Positions 10,480 through 19,604 of a stretch of DNA of 64,000 nucleotides are shown in pieces. The notes under the pieces were generated by a model. It was not told where the DNA came from and made no database searches. It saw only the letters and a list, made by a program, of their open reading frames with translations. The position numbers were made by a program, and so were the translations under genes. Each line of letters begins with the position of its first letter. Positions within the stretch are counted from its first letter, which is position 1. The DNA lies in NCBI RefSeq assembly GCF_000235505.1, contig NZ_JH379029.1:261798-325797 (forward strand), written 5' to 3'. The DNA comes from Hungatella hathewayi WAL-18680. GTDB lineage: Bacteria; Bacillota; Clostridia; Lachnospirales; Lachnospiraceae.

Positions 10480-12324
10480 TTATTTTCCAATCAATACAAG
10501 AATCGTCCGCTCCGGGACCTCGTACTGCTTCTGGTCTTCCAATAACAGTTCTTCCCCCTCCGGGTAAATGCCGTTGACCGCCGCGTCATCCGTGTTCATG
10601 GCCAGATACCATTTTCTGGATTTTGGCAGGTTAGGCAGTGAGAATTCATGGGGCTCCCAGTGCATGTTGTAGACGACGAAGAAATAATCATCCTTCGTTC
10701 CATCCGCCCTTTTCCCGTATTCCCCACAATATAATATCCCCATCTGTCTGCGGAAATTCTCAAATTCCGGACACCAGGTGTTGACTCCGTGGTAAGACAC
10801 ATCCGGGCAGCCACATGCCTTGTAATCCATCACCCTGGGCTCTTGGTCCATATGAAATACCGGGTGTTTTTTCCGGAATCCGATGGCATAGCGGACAAAC
10901 TCATAGATATCCCGGTTCGTCTTTAACTGGTTCCAATTGAGCCATGACATCTCATTGTCCTGGCAGTAGCTGTTGTTATTGCCGGACTTGGAGTTCCCAA
11001 ACTCGTCGCCGGCCAGCAAAAGAGGCGTTCCCTGGCTCAGCATCACCATGAGAATTGCATTTCTTATCTGCTTGCGCCGCAGCTCCACCAGCTTTTTCTT
11101 TCTGGTCGGCCCTTCCACGCCGCAGTTCCAGCTGTAGTTATAGCTGTTGCCGTCCTGGTTGTTCTCGCCGTTGGCCTCGTTGTGTTTCATATCATAGGAC
11201 ACCATGTCCATCATGGTGAATCCGTTGGTATGGGCCATATAGTTGACGATTCCACAGCGGGCCGGATTCTGTCTTGTGCGGAAAATCAGCTGGTTCATCT
11301 GGTCCTCATCGCCCTTTAACAGGCGGCGCATGTCCACCAGAAATCCGTCGTTGTACTCCGCCAGATGGCGGTATTTTCCACCGTCAATGCCGTCCCAGCT
11401 TGTGGCAAACAATTTCGTCCGGCTTAAATACTCATCACGGCCAATCAGCTCCTCCGGCGCGTATCCCACCAGATGAATGCCATCCAGATGGTATTCCCGC
11501 ACCCAGAACCGCACCACATCCAGCACGAAAGCCGGCTTCTCTTTGCCGTTAAAATACAGCTCTATCACCAGTTCCATACCGGCCTTATGAAGCTCTTTTA
11601 CCAACTGCTTGAATTCCTGCACCGGGTGTTTCTCGCGGCCGGAACTGTAAGACGCCTTTGGGGCGAAATAATGGCCTCCAGTATAGCCCCAGTAATTGAT
11701 CTTTCCCGTGGGCTCCATCGCCCCGTAAGGATTGCCGTCCACGCCGTCAGGCACCATCACTTCCTGAAACTCCATCACCGGCAGCAGTTCCACCGTGGTG
11801 ACTCCCAGCTCCTTCATATAAGGGATCTTGTCGATGATGGCCTTGAACGTCCCCTTATCCGGCACCTTGGAGGACACGTGCTTCGTGAAACCTCTGGTAT
11901 GAATCCGGTAAATGATGCTGTCCTCAAATGGCAGACACAGGGGCTTGTCCCCCTCCCAGTCAAAGGTGTCCTGGCAGACAGGGCTTCGAAGCGTCTCCCC
12001 CACATTGGCAAGCCGTCCCCACTGCTCCCATCCGTGAAAGGAGTGGGCGTAAATATCAGGTACCAGTTCCCCGTCTACCTCCAGGCAATATTCCAAATCT
12101 TCTCCTGCCGTCTGCATTTCCACCGTCAAATTCCACACATTTCCAATCTGCTGCTCTTTTGACATGGGAATCACACAGAAGGGCTCCTGTTCCTGTTTCC
12201 GAAACAGCGCCAGACTGCAAGACTCTCCCTCATTGGCCGCAGAAACGTGAATTTTATTCCCTATCACCGTCATGCCCATGGGATATATCAGATTATCTTC
12301 CGTCAATATTTTATAAGTTTCCAT
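10480..12324 (-). CDS. GlgX/isoamylase-like GH13 protein lacking catalytic residues
   Basis: A 614-residue member of the glycogen-debranching (GlgX/isoamylase) branch of GH13. An N-terminal CBM48-like domain (about 15-120) precedes the barrel. The overall fold motifs are clear, for example KHNEANGENNQDG, SWNCGVEGPT and LLAGDEFGN. The catalytic motifs are altered. Region I (DVVxNH) reads IELYFNG. Region II, normally GFRFD with the nucleophile Asp, reads GIHLV, so Val286 and His284 stand in for Asp and Arg. Region III, normally AEPWD, reads ATSWD, giving Thr308 for the acid/base Glu. Region IV (AHDG) reads HTNG, giving Asn367 for the stabilising Asp. Hydrolysis therefore looks impossible by the known mechanism, and a glycogen-binding or scaffolding role is possible. 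I prefer ATG 12324 over GTG 12333, where the AGGA is too close. Confidence 0.88.
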   Translation of the reverse strand: METYKILTEDNLIYPMGMTVIGNKIHVSAANEGESCSLALFRKQEQEPFCVIPMSKEQQIGNVWNLTVEMQTAGEDLEYCLEVDGELVPDIYAHSFHGWEQWGRLANVGETLRSPVCQDTFDWEGDKPLCLPFEDSIIYRIHTRGFTKHVSSKVPDKGTFKAIIDKIPYMKELGVTTVELLPVMEFQEVMVPDGVDGNPYGAMEPTGKINYWGYTGGHYFAPKASYSSGREKHPVQEFKQLVKELHKAGMELVIELYFNGKEKPAFVLDVVRFWVREYHLDGIHLVGYAPEELIGRDEYLSRTKLFATSWDGIDGGKYRHLAEYNDGFLVDMRRLLKGDEDQMNQLIFRTRQNPARCGIVNYMAHTNGFTMMDMVSYDMKHNEANGENNQDGNSYNYSWNCGVEGPTRKKKLVELRRKQIRNAILMVMLSQGTPLLLAGDEFGNSKSGNNNSYCQDNEMSWLNWNQLKTNRDIYEFVRYAIGFRKKHPVFHMDQEPRVMDYKACGCPDVSYHGVNTWCPEFENFRRQMGILYCGEYGKRADGTKDDYFFVVYNMHWEPHEFSLPNLPKSRKWYLAMNTDDAAVNGIYPEGEELLLEDQKQYEVPERTILVLIGK

Positions 12325-12360
12325 CGGTGACACCGTCCTTTTCCCGCGCTGCCGCTCTCC

Positions 12361-14217
12361 TTACTGATTGGCAATCTTCTCCGCCAGTTCATTGAGATAC
12401 ATCCAGCGCTCCATCTTCTCTTCCAGCGTCTCTTCCTTCGCCGCTTTCTCTTCCATCAGCTGATTCAGCTTCACAAAATCATGGGCGGACGCCTCGATAG
12501 CGGATTCCAGGTTAGCAATCTCCTCCTCCAGTCCGGCTATCTCATCCTCAATCACATCCCAGTCCTTCTGCTCCTGATAGGTAAACCTCAGTTTCCGCTC
12601 ACCGCCTCTGGTCTCCGCGGACGACTTCTTCCCGCCGGCCCCATTGGCCCCGGAAGCGCCGGATATGCCGAAAGCCCCTGACACCGGGCCGGCAGTTTTC
12701 CTGCTGCTCCCCGCGTCCTCCTCCGGATGTCGCAGCGCGTATGCCGCCTGGTAATCCGTAAAGCCGCCCTCATACTGCTCCACCTTCCCGTCGCCCTCAA
12801 AAGCAAAAATCCTTCTCACGCAGCGGTCCAGAAAATACCGGTCATGGGAGACCGTAATCACAATCCCCTGGAAGCTGTCTAAGTAATCCTCCAGTATGGT
12901 CAGCGTCCGGATATCCAAATCGTTGGTCGGCTCGTCAAGCAGCAGCACATTGGGCGCATCCATCAGAATTCTCAGCAGATACAGCCGCCGCTTCTCCCCG
13001 CCGGACAGTCTGTCAATGGTCGTATACTGCACACTTCCCGGAAACAGAAACCGCTCCAGCATCTGGGACGCACTGACGCTTCCGTCCTTCGTCTGCACAT
13101 ACTCGGCCACATTTTTAATATAGTCAATCACCTTCAGACTCTCGTCCATGGCTTCATTTTCCTGGGAAAAATATCCCATCTTCACCGTCTGTCCTATCTC
13201 AATGCTGCCGGAATCCGGCTCCACCCATCCGGCAATCATCTTCATCAGCGTGGACTTCCCGCTGCCGTTGGGTCCGATGATTCCAATTCGGTCATTTTTC
13301 AAAAAGATGTACGTAAAATCCCGAAGCAGCACCTTGTCGCCGTAGGCCTTGCATAACTCCTTCACTTCCACCGTCGTCCTGCCAAGCCGGCTGGAAACGG
13401 ACTCTAACTCCACTTCCTGGTCAAACTCCGGCGCTTTCTGGTCCCGCAGCGCTTCATACCGCTGGATATGGCCCTTCTGCTTTGTCGAGCGGGCTCTGGC
13501 GCCTCTCTGCATCCACTCCAGCTCCACCCGCAGGATCGACTGGCGTTTCCGCTCCGAAGCCAGCTCCATATCCATCCGCTCCGCCTTCAATTTCAGGTAC
13601 GCCTCGTAACCGCCCTGGTAGCTGTAAAGTTTCCCCTTATCCAGCTCCACAATCCGGTTGGTCACACTGTCCAGAAAATATCGGTCATGGGTAATCATCA
13701 GCAGCGCCCCGCGGAATTTCTTCAGGTAATCCTCCAGCCACTCCGCCATATCGCTGTCCAGATGGTTGGTCGGCTCATCCAGCACCAGCAAATCCGTGTT
13801 GGACATCAGCGTGCTGACAAGAGCCACACGCTTGCGCTGGCCGCCTGACAGAGTCTCCACCTTCGCGTCAAAATCAAAGATGCCCACCTTCGTCAGCATG
13901 GTCTTCGCCTGGCTCTCCAAATCCCAGGGATGGTCGTGGCCCTCGTTGTCCCGGACAATACTCTCAATGATAGTGTCCCCATCATGAAACTTTGGATTCT
14001 GAGACAGATACCGGATATCCAGATTCCTGCTTCTCACCACAGTCCCCTCATCCGGCTCCTCCAGCCCAGCCACGATTTTCAACAGCGTGGACTTCCCGGT
14101 TCCGTTGATGCCGATCAGCCCAATCTTGTCCCCTTCTCCCATGCTGAAGCTGGTATCGTCAAACAACAGCCGCTCCGTATATGATTTTGTCAAATGTTCA
14201 ATCGTCACTAAATTCAT
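12361..14217 (-). CDS. ABC-F family ATPase (Uup/EttA-like)
   Basis: A 618-residue soluble protein with two ABC domains and no membrane segments. Domain 1 has GINGTGKST, signature LSGGQRKR and Walker [13 protein letters not shown]. Domain 2 has [17 protein letters not shown] and [11 protein letters not shown]. The linker between them (about 240-310) is charged and helical, as in translation-associated ABC-F factors. After a low-complexity Gly/Ala/Ser stretch (about 535-560) the C-terminus ends in a coiled coil of about 70 residues, as in Uup. ABC-F proteins act on ribosomes; some confer antibiotic resistance, but nothing here points to a resistance subtype. The start at 14217 overlaps the exonuclease stop as ATGA. 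Confidence 0.93.
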   Translation of the reverse strand: MNLVTIEHLTKSYTERLLFDDTSFSMGEGDKIGLIGINGTGKSTLLKIVAGLEEPDEGTVVRSRNLDIRYLSQNPKFHDGDTIIESIVRDNEGHDHPWDLESQAKTMLTKVGIFDFDAKVETLSGGQRKRVALVSTLMSNTDLLVLDEPTNHLDSDMAEWLEDYLKKFRGALLMITHDRYFLDSVTNRIVELDKGKLYSYQGGYEAYLKLKAERMDMELASERKRQSILRVELEWMQRGARARSTKQKGHIQRYEALRDQKAPEFDQEVELESVSSRLGRTTVEVKELCKAYGDKVLLRDFTYIFLKNDRIGIIGPNGSGKSTLMKMIAGWVEPDSGSIEIGQTVKMGYFSQENEAMDESLKVIDYIKNVAEYVQTKDGSVSASQMLERFLFPGSVQYTTIDRLSGGEKRRLYLLRILMDAPNVLLLDEPTNDLDIRTLTILEDYLDSFQGIVITVSHDRYFLDRCVRRIFAFEGDGKVEQYEGGFTDYQAAYALRHPEEDAGSSRKTAGPVSGAFGISGASGANGAGGKKSSAETRGGERKLRFTYQEQKDWDVIEDEIAGLEEEIANLESAIEASAHDFVKLNQLMEEKAAKEETLEEKMERWMYLNELAEKIANQ

Positions 14218-14969
14218 GATATCACCAGCTCCACCGGACAATGGTCAGAGCCCTGCACCTCCATATGAATGTCCGCACTCACCAGCCTGTCCTTCAGAGC
14301 CTCCGACACACAGAAGTAATCAATCCGCCACCCCGCGTTCTTGGCTCTCGCGCTGAACCGGTAAGACCACCAGGAGTAAACCTCCGTCTTATCCGGATAA
14401 AAATACCGGTACGTGTCGATAAATCCCGCCGCCAGCACATCCGAGAACTTTCCTCTCTCCTCATCCGAGAACCCGGCATTTTTCCGGTTAGTCTTGGGAT
14501 TCTTCAAGTCAATCTCCTGATGGGCCACATTCAAATCCCCGCAGAATATCACCGGCTTCTTCTCCTCCAGCCCCTTTAAATAAGCCAGAAACGCGTCCTC
14601 CCACTCCATCCGGTAAGGCAGTCTCGCCAGCCCGTCCTTGGAGTTTGGCGTATAGCAGGTCACCACATAATACTCCGGGAACTCCGCCGTAATCACGCGC
14701 CCCTCCTTATCATGCTCCTCTATCCCAATTCCATAGGCCACCGAGACCGGCTCCTCCTTCGTAAACATCGCCGTCCCGGAATACCCCTTCTTCTCCGCAT
14801 AATTCCAGTACTGATAATATCCCTCCAGCGGCAGGTCAATCTGTCCCGCCTGCAATTTACTCTCCTGGATACAGAATACATCCGCATCCACCTCATTAAA
14901 ATATTCCAAAAACCCCTTACCCACACAGGCCCGGAGTCCATTGACATTCCAGGAAATCAATTTCGTCAT
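14214..14969 (-). CDS. xth: Exodeoxyribonuclease III / AP endonuclease
   Basis: A 251-residue member of the exonuclease III branch of the EEP superfamily, used in base-excision repair at abasic sites. Metal and catalytic motifs are intact: [10 protein letters not shown] near the N-terminus, [21 protein letters not shown] and the terminal GSDHCPV. Length is normal. GGAGACAAAAGAG precedes the ATG. It is translationally coupled to the downstream ABC-F gene by a four-base overlap, so the two are one transcript. Confidence 0.95.
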   Translation of the reverse strand: MTKLISWNVNGLRACVGKGFLEYFNEVDADVFCIQESKLQAGQIDLPLEGYYQYWNYAEKKGYSGTAMFTKEEPVSVAYGIGIEEHDKEGRVITAEFPEYYVVTCYTPNSKDGLARLPYRMEWEDAFLAYLKGLEEKKPVIFCGDLNVAHQEIDLKNPKTNRKNAGFSDEERGKFSDVLAAGFIDTYRYFYPDKTEVYSWWSYRFSARAKNAGWRIDYFCVSEALKDRLVSADIHMEVQGSDHCPVELVIS

Positions 14970-15067
14970 CTCTTTTGTCTCCTTCCATCATACTGCCTTT
15001 ATAGTATACCATTAATACCCGCCGCTTTCCACAGTTTTCTCTCCAGCCCCAATCCGGGAATCTCTGG

Positions 15068-16378
15068 TTATTTCAAACGGTATCTTATATTTTTACTGCC
15101 TCCCAGACGCTCGATTACCCCTTTATCCGTCAGCTGGCGCAGAAGTTTTACCGCCATCGGCTGAGACACGTGCAGTGCGCTCTCCACATCTTTTCTGATA
15201 ATCAAATCGTTTTCCTCAAACAGGGCGACCACCTCCTGCTCTCTTTCTGTCAGAATTTCCCGTTCCAAAGGCTGAATGACCGGCTGCTCTGCCGGAATAT
15301 TGATGTTTGGCAGTGTAATCTTAAATGCATTGTCCGAAATCTCTATTTTAGGTTTCACCTCATAATCCATATAGCATTCTCTGATTTTAGGCATTCCGGT
15401 TCCGTACGCTTCAATAAAATGCAGACGGTAAAAAATATCTCCCAGATACTGGTTGCGCAGTATGGATACCCCTAAATCAATATCCTCCTTTGATATCCCC
15501 TTCACCAGCCCGCCCAGCGTTACAATCTCAATCCTGTCATCAAAAATGCTAATCAGCGTACTCCCGCTGAAACCGTAATCCCGGTGGACAATCGCATTTA
15601 AAAGCGCCTCCCTCAATGCTTCCACCGGATAATCCCGTATGTCTACCCGTTTTAATCCATAAATCTCTGAGCGAACCCGGTTGTAACGGTCTATATAGTC
15701 AAAGGTTTCCTCCAACTGGCTAAACAAAGCCCCCGAAAATTCTCTTCTGTCCTTAAATGTCGTTTTGGATGTTCCTTCAAACACTGCTAATTTAATAGAA
15801 TGCTTGCACTGGTCCGACAAAAGAAGCCCCAGATTGCTGTATAGTCCAGCCTCATTCAGCAAATGCAGGGTCCTCATCTGCGATACGCCAAACTCCAGGT
15901 GATTTTCCTCAAACACTTCTTTTGTCTTCTTAAATGTCAGGTCCTGGTTCAAAGAGCGGCATCTCTCATAGCGCTCCCCATCCGTTTCCTTAATCATTTT
16001 CAAAATGGCCTGCTCACTGGCCGGCACAGTGGATGCCCCCTGCCTGACAAAAACTCCTTCCGGTCTAATTCCCTTTCCCGCCAGATAATAGGGGCACGCT
16101 GTCCCCTTCTGCACCCGCACCACCACAAGATCCGCCGCGCCAATCCGTTCCACCTCACAGGAAACAAACATGGTCACATCCGGATGAATAGAATCCCTGA
16201 CCGCATTCGTCACCTTCAGCATCGTTCCATCCAGGTCCTCAACGCCGACCGGCATCCCGTCATCTTCCATCCCAATATAAATATCCCCGCCATTCGTATT
16301 GGCGAATGCAATCACCGTCTTTTTGATATCATCCACATATTCCCGTTTAAACTCAATTACTTTATTTTCAAATAGCAT
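15068..16378 (-). CDS. AlbA_2 (Schlafen-like) domain transcriptional regulator
   Basis: A 436-residue protein of the family annotated as ATP-binding protein or putative HTH regulator. Residues 1-125 form the AlbA_2/Schlafen-AlbA domain, with EFKRE, AFANTNGGDIYIG and VFVRQGAST. Residues about 235-350 match the HATPase_c_4 region (EALLNAIVHRDYGFSG). Residues about 375-436 are a winged helix (VVALFEENDLI, LHVSQPMAVKLLRQL). Function and ligand of the family are poorly defined. AAAGGAG precedes the ATG. The upstream region holds eight phased 9-bp repeats, a likely binding site for this protein or another. Confidence 0.88.
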   Translation of the reverse strand: MLFENKVIEFKREYVDDIKKTVIAFANTNGGDIYIGMEDDGMPVGVEDLDGTMLKVTNAVRDSIHPDVTMFVSCEVERIGAADLVVVRVQKGTACPYYLAGKGIRPEGVFVRQGASTVPASEQAILKMIKETDGERYERCRSLNQDLTFKKTKEVFEENHLEFGVSQMRTLHLLNEAGLYSNLGLLLSDQCKHSIKLAVFEGTSKTTFKDRREFSGALFSQLEETFDYIDRYNRVRSEIYGLKRVDIRDYPVEALREALLNAIVHRDYGFSGSTLISIFDDRIEIVTLGGLVKGISKEDIDLGVSILRNQYLGDIFYRLHFIEAYGTGMPKIRECYMDYEVKPKIEISDNAFKITLPNINIPAEQPVIQPLEREILTEREQEVVALFEENDLIIRKDVESALHVSQPMAVKLLRQLTDKGVIERLGGSKNIRYRLK

Positions 16379-16401
16379 ACTCTGACTCCTTTCTACTATG
16401 A

Positions 16402-16482
16402 TTCTATTATATTCAAATACCTTCTAATATATTCTAATACTTTCTGATAGTATTCTAATACCTTCTAATACTATTCTAATAC
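16402..16482. repeat. Eight helically phased 9-bp repeats upstream of the AlbA_2 gene
   Basis: Copies of TTCTAATAC or close variants begin at 16402, 16412, 16422, 16432, 16442, 16453, 16463 and 16474, a step of 10 or 11 bp and about 10.3 on average, so all lie on one face of the helix. Four copies are exact; the others carry one to three changes. A TATAAT on the minus strand (16411-16406) lies in the copy nearest the gene. Confidence 0.85.
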
Positions 16483-16523
16483 TTACCATTCCTTAAATCA
16501 ATCTAAAAAATAAAATTTCATCG

Positions 16524-16573
16524 AAAAAAGAGACCGAAAAACCAGCATTTACCAATGCCAATTTTTCGGTCTC
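16524..16573 (-). terminator. Terminator of the seven-gene operon ending with DUF401
   Basis: A perfect 12-bp stem (16573-16562 with 16541-16530 on the minus strand) around a 20-base loop is followed by TTTTTT (16529-16524), 25 bases after the DUF401 stop codon. Confidence 0.9.
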
Positions 16574-16597
16574 TCTCCTTTTACTATCAACAATTCA

Positions 16598-17800
16598 TTA
16601 TCTCATAACCATCCACAAAACATACGCATAAGCCGACGCAATCGCGCAAAAACATGCTATCACCGGCAAAGTCCTTCGTATCAAAGCCCCCATCTGCGTC
16701 CCAAAATATTCCACCGCGATAAACAGGCAGATATGGGTTGGGGATACCTGCATGGCGGCGTAGGTCATGCACATCAGCAGTATCACGAACGGCAGACCGC
16801 CTGCCGGCACCGCGGCAACCGCCATCGGCATGCACAGGGCGATGATAGCCTGGGAGCCGCTGATTACTGTGCCCACAAAGAAAATCATGGCAAAAATAAC
16901 CACCGGTGAAAAAGGCAGCTGGGAGAATACCACCGGGAGTTCTTCAATCACTCCCACATAAGCCAGCACATTCTTAAAAATCATGACCAGAATCGTGTTT
17001 CCGATAATCGCCGGCTCGAACGCACTTCGAAATACCGGCAGTATCTCCTTCACGGAAAACCGGTCCACCAGAAAATCCGCCGCAATTCCCACCGGGGCCG
17101 CCACATAAACCGGCATGTCAAACACCAGAATCAGGAGCACAATAAAAGCAATTGACCAGAGACTTCTTGCAAAACGCCCCCATGCCTCCCTCCTGGAGAC
17201 ACCGCTCTCACGCTTATCCTCAACCGGCAGCTTGCGAAGCATGAACAAATACCCCAGCCCAAACAGCGCCGCCACCATAGGCAGCATGAAAAACACAAAC
17301 CCGGCGGTGCTGACGCCGCTCAGCGTAATCGCCAGAAGGATAGAAGCGTAGGTGGGCAGAAAACTCTCCGGTATATGCCTGAAAAAGCTGGTTGTGAACG
17401 TCATATCCTCATCGCTCATATAATCCCCGCAGGAATTCTTCACGATAGCTCCTGATATAAGCAGAGCCCCTGCCGACGGCAGCAGCCCAATCACAGCCGG
17501 CGCCATGGAAGCGTTCACCCTCCGGTTGTGGAAAATGTCGTCCAGCGCTTCCTCCGCCTGTCCAAGACGCCCACGCATTTCCAGCATCCGCTGCAAAAAG
17601 GTAATCAGATAGAAGCTCAGCGCCACGGAGATCGTCTCCGCCGCCACCGCCCCTCTCCCGATAATGCCCGCCGCATCCGGAACCGGTATCCGGTAACAGA
17701 TAACGGCCGCCGCCAGTCCGCCGCTTATGGCGATAAACAGCGGCCGCCGCATCCAAATCAACAGCACAATCACTGCAAATACGATACACAGCTTTAACAT
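16598..17800 (-). CDS. DUF401 family integral membrane protein
   Basis: A 400-residue, highly hydrophobic protein with about ten predicted membrane segments, matching the DUF401 family (related to citrate/arsenite-type ion transporters). The conserved region MAPAVIGLLPSAGALLISGAIV is in the first third, and a second re-entrant-like region GTVISGSQAIIALCMPMAVA in the last. The start overlaps the upstream peroxiredoxin-like gene by seven bases. As last gene of the operon it is probably a carrier for a small anionic substrate or product of the pathway; the substrate is unknown. Confidence 0.85.
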   Translation of the reverse strand: MLKLCIVFAVIVLLIWMRRPLFIAISGGLAAAVICYRIPVPDAAGIIGRGAVAAETISVALSFYLITFLQRMLEMRGRLGQAEEALDDIFHNRRVNASMAPAVIGLLPSAGALLISGAIVKNSCGDYMSDEDMTFTTSFFRHIPESFLPTYASILLAITLSGVSTAGFVFFMLPMVAALFGLGYLFMLRKLPVEDKRESGVSRREAWGRFARSLWSIAFIVLLILVFDMPVYVAAPVGIAADFLVDRFSVKEILPVFRSAFEPAIIGNTILVMIFKNVLAYVGVIEELPVVFSQLPFSPVVIFAMIFFVGTVISGSQAIIALCMPMAVAAVPAGGLPFVILLMCMTYAAMQVSPTHICLFIAVEYFGTQMGALIRRTLPVIACFCAIASAYAYVLWMVMR

Positions 17801-18348
17801 GACGCCTTCCTCAAATACCCGGCCAGTTTGTCCACGTCAGGAGCGTCTCCCGCCGTAGTCCCATAATGGGCCCAGGTGATCGTTCCTTTCCCGTCCACCA
17901 CAAACGCTGCGGGGAGCTGCAGCTCCTCCCCCTCATAGCGCCCATGCTTATAACCGGCTGCCGTTGCCTTGGCCAGCTTGACCACCGTCTTCGCTCCCGC
18001 CATCTTCATCTTACTCTCCGCCGGCAAAATCCCATACTCACGGTACAGTTCTCCCTCCGCATCGCAGGCGATGGTAAATGGCATCGCGTCCTCCGTCCCC
18101 AAATCCTGGGCCAGAAGCTCCGGGTCACTCTGTAACACCACCAGCAGTTTCCCGCCTGCCGCTTTTATCTCCTCATACCCAGCCGCATACTGCGCCATAT
18201 CATACTGGCACAGCGTGCAGCCAAAATATCGGAGGAAAACAATCGCCGTCTTCTGCCCTGCCATAAACTCCTTCAAGGTCAGCTTCGGGCAAAACGGAGT
18301 CCGAAAGGAAAAGTCCGGCATGTTCTGTCCTTCATTTAACCGTCCCAT
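17794..18348 (-). CDS. AhpC/TSA-type peroxiredoxin-like protein
   Basis: A 184-residue thioredoxin-fold protein of the peroxiredoxin-like (AhpC-TSA_2) group. After NMPDFSFRTPF the redox motif FGCTLCQ gives a CxxC near residues 44-47, and QLPAAFVVDGKGTITWAHYG is the usual late strand region. A classic peroxiredoxin TxxC is not present. It could reduce peroxides or thiol adducts. It lies 12 bases after the C-S lyase gene, which fits handling of thiols released by that lyase, an inference. AAGGAG precedes the ATG. Confidence 0.85.
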   Translation of the reverse strand: MGRLNEGQNMPDFSFRTPFCPKLTLKEFMAGQKTAIVFLRYFGCTLCQYDMAQYAAGYEEIKAAGGKLLVVLQSDPELLAQDLGTEDAMPFTIACDAEGELYREYGILPAESKMKMAGAKTVVKLAKATAAGYKHGRYEGEELQLPAAFVVDGKGTITWAHYGTTAGDAPDVDKLAGYLRKASC

Positions 18349-18360
18349 AGAGTCTCCTTT

Positions 18361-19572
18361 TTATGCGTTAAACACGTACTTATCCATCCGCTCAAACGCT
18401 TCCTTCACACGGCTGAGAGGCAGCGCCAGATTGATACGGATGGAGCTGGGGCCGTGGAACATTTTCCCATCCTGCCATGCCACGCCTACATCCCAGCCGG
18501 CCTTTTCAAGCTCCTCAATCGTCTTCCCGTGCTCCTTCAACCACTCCTCGCAGTCCACAAACAGCATATAAGTTCCCTCCGGCTTTGAAACCTTCACGCC
18601 CTTAAAATGCTCCGCGATATATTCACAGGCATAGTTCACATTTTCACTGAGCACCTGGCACAGTTCATCCGTCCACTCATAGCCCTCCGGCTTGTAAGCT
18701 CCGATTAACGCGTGCATACTCATCACATTCATCTCATTGTAATGAGGCTTCGTGCTCTGCGCCACAATCCGCTCCCGCAGATATTTGTTGTAAATAATAT
18801 GGTAGGAGCCAACCAGACCCGCAAGGTTGAAGGTCTTGGACGGCGCATACAGGCCCACGGTGCGGTATTTCGCATCCTCACTGATGCTTTGCAACGGAAT
18901 ATGCTTATGTCCGTTGAGCAGAATATCCGACCAGATTTCATCCGAGATTACCACACAGTCATTGTTCTTGTACACTTCCATAGCCTTTTCCAGCTCCCAG
19001 CGCTCCCAGACACGTCCGCAGGGGTTGTGAGGATTGCAGAATACCGCCACATGGATTTTGTTCGCCTTAATCTTGGCATCCATATCCTCGTAGTCCATTC
19101 TCCAGACACCGTTCTCATCCAGCTTTAACGGACTATGTACAATCTTGCGCCCACAGTTGCCGATACCCATGGTAAATCCGATATAAGTCGGACTGTGCAG
19201 CAGCACCGCGTCTCCCGGTGCGGAAAATGCATCCAGCGTGGACACTACGCCTCCCAGCACGCCATTCTCATATCCGATGCATTCCCTGGTAAGGTCCGTC
19301 ACACCGTTGCGCACCTTCTGCCACTGGATAATAGACTCATAATACGCATCCGACGCGTCAAAATACCCGTAAGCCGGGTGTTTTGCTCTCTCAATCATTG
19401 CCTCCGGTATCGTCGGCACGGTGGGGAAATTCATGTCCGCAACCCACATGGGAATAATATCAAAGCCCTCCTTAGGCGGGTCCGGAGCAAATCCCGGTCT
19501 GCTTCCCAAACCATCTACTGCAATAGCATCCTTTCCACAACGGTCCATAATTGATGTAAAATCATACTTCAT
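18361..19572 (-). CDS. MalY/PatB-type PLP aminotransferase, likely cystathionine/cysteine beta-lyase
   Basis: A 403-residue fold-type I PLP enzyme of the MalY/PatB subgroup, which mostly cleaves C-S bonds of cystathionine or S-substituted cysteines to thiol, pyruvate and ammonia. The diagnostic PMWVADMNFP is near residues 41-50, the PLP contact FCNPHNPCGRVW is mid-protein, SDEIWSDI holds the Asp facing the pyridine nitrogen, and the Schiff-base Lys is in APSKTFNLAGL. Length is normal. GGAG lies before the ATG. Next to two M20 amidohydrolases it is best read as the lyase step after deacylation. Confidence 0.92.
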   Translation of the reverse strand: MKYDFTSIMDRCGKDAIAVDGLGSRPGFAPDPPKEGFDIIPMWVADMNFPTVPTIPEAMIERAKHPAYGYFDASDAYYESIIQWQKVRNGVTDLTRECIGYENGVLGGVVSTLDAFSAPGDAVLLHSPTYIGFTMGIGNCGRKIVHSPLKLDENGVWRMDYEDMDAKIKANKIHVAVFCNPHNPCGRVWERWELEKAMEVYKNNDCVVISDEIWSDILLNGHKHIPLQSISEDAKYRTVGLYAPSKTFNLAGLVGSYHIIYNKYLRERIVAQSTKPHYNEMNVMSMHALIGAYKPEGYEWTDELCQVLSENVNYACEYIAEHFKGVKVSKPEGTYMLFVDCEEWLKEHGKTIEELEKAGWDVGVAWQDGKMFHGPSSIRINLALPLSRVKEAFERMDKYVFNA

Positions 19573-19604
19573 ATCACTATCTCCATTTCTTCCTATATTT
19601 GTTT

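Noticed and set aside
12361-14217. Antibiotic-resistance ABC-F protein
   Set aside because: The C-terminal coiled coil and operon with exonuclease III fit a housekeeping Uup-like factor; nothing specific to resistance subtypes is visible.
15068-16378. Membership of a phage-defence system because of the Schlafen-like AlbA_2 domain
   Set aside because: The protein has the AlbA_2-HATPase-winged-helix layout of a common chromosomal regulator and no defence genes are adjacent.
16402-16482. CRISPR-like repeat array
   Set aside because: Repeats are 9 bp with 1-2 bp between them; there are no spacers of 30-40 bp and no cas genes.
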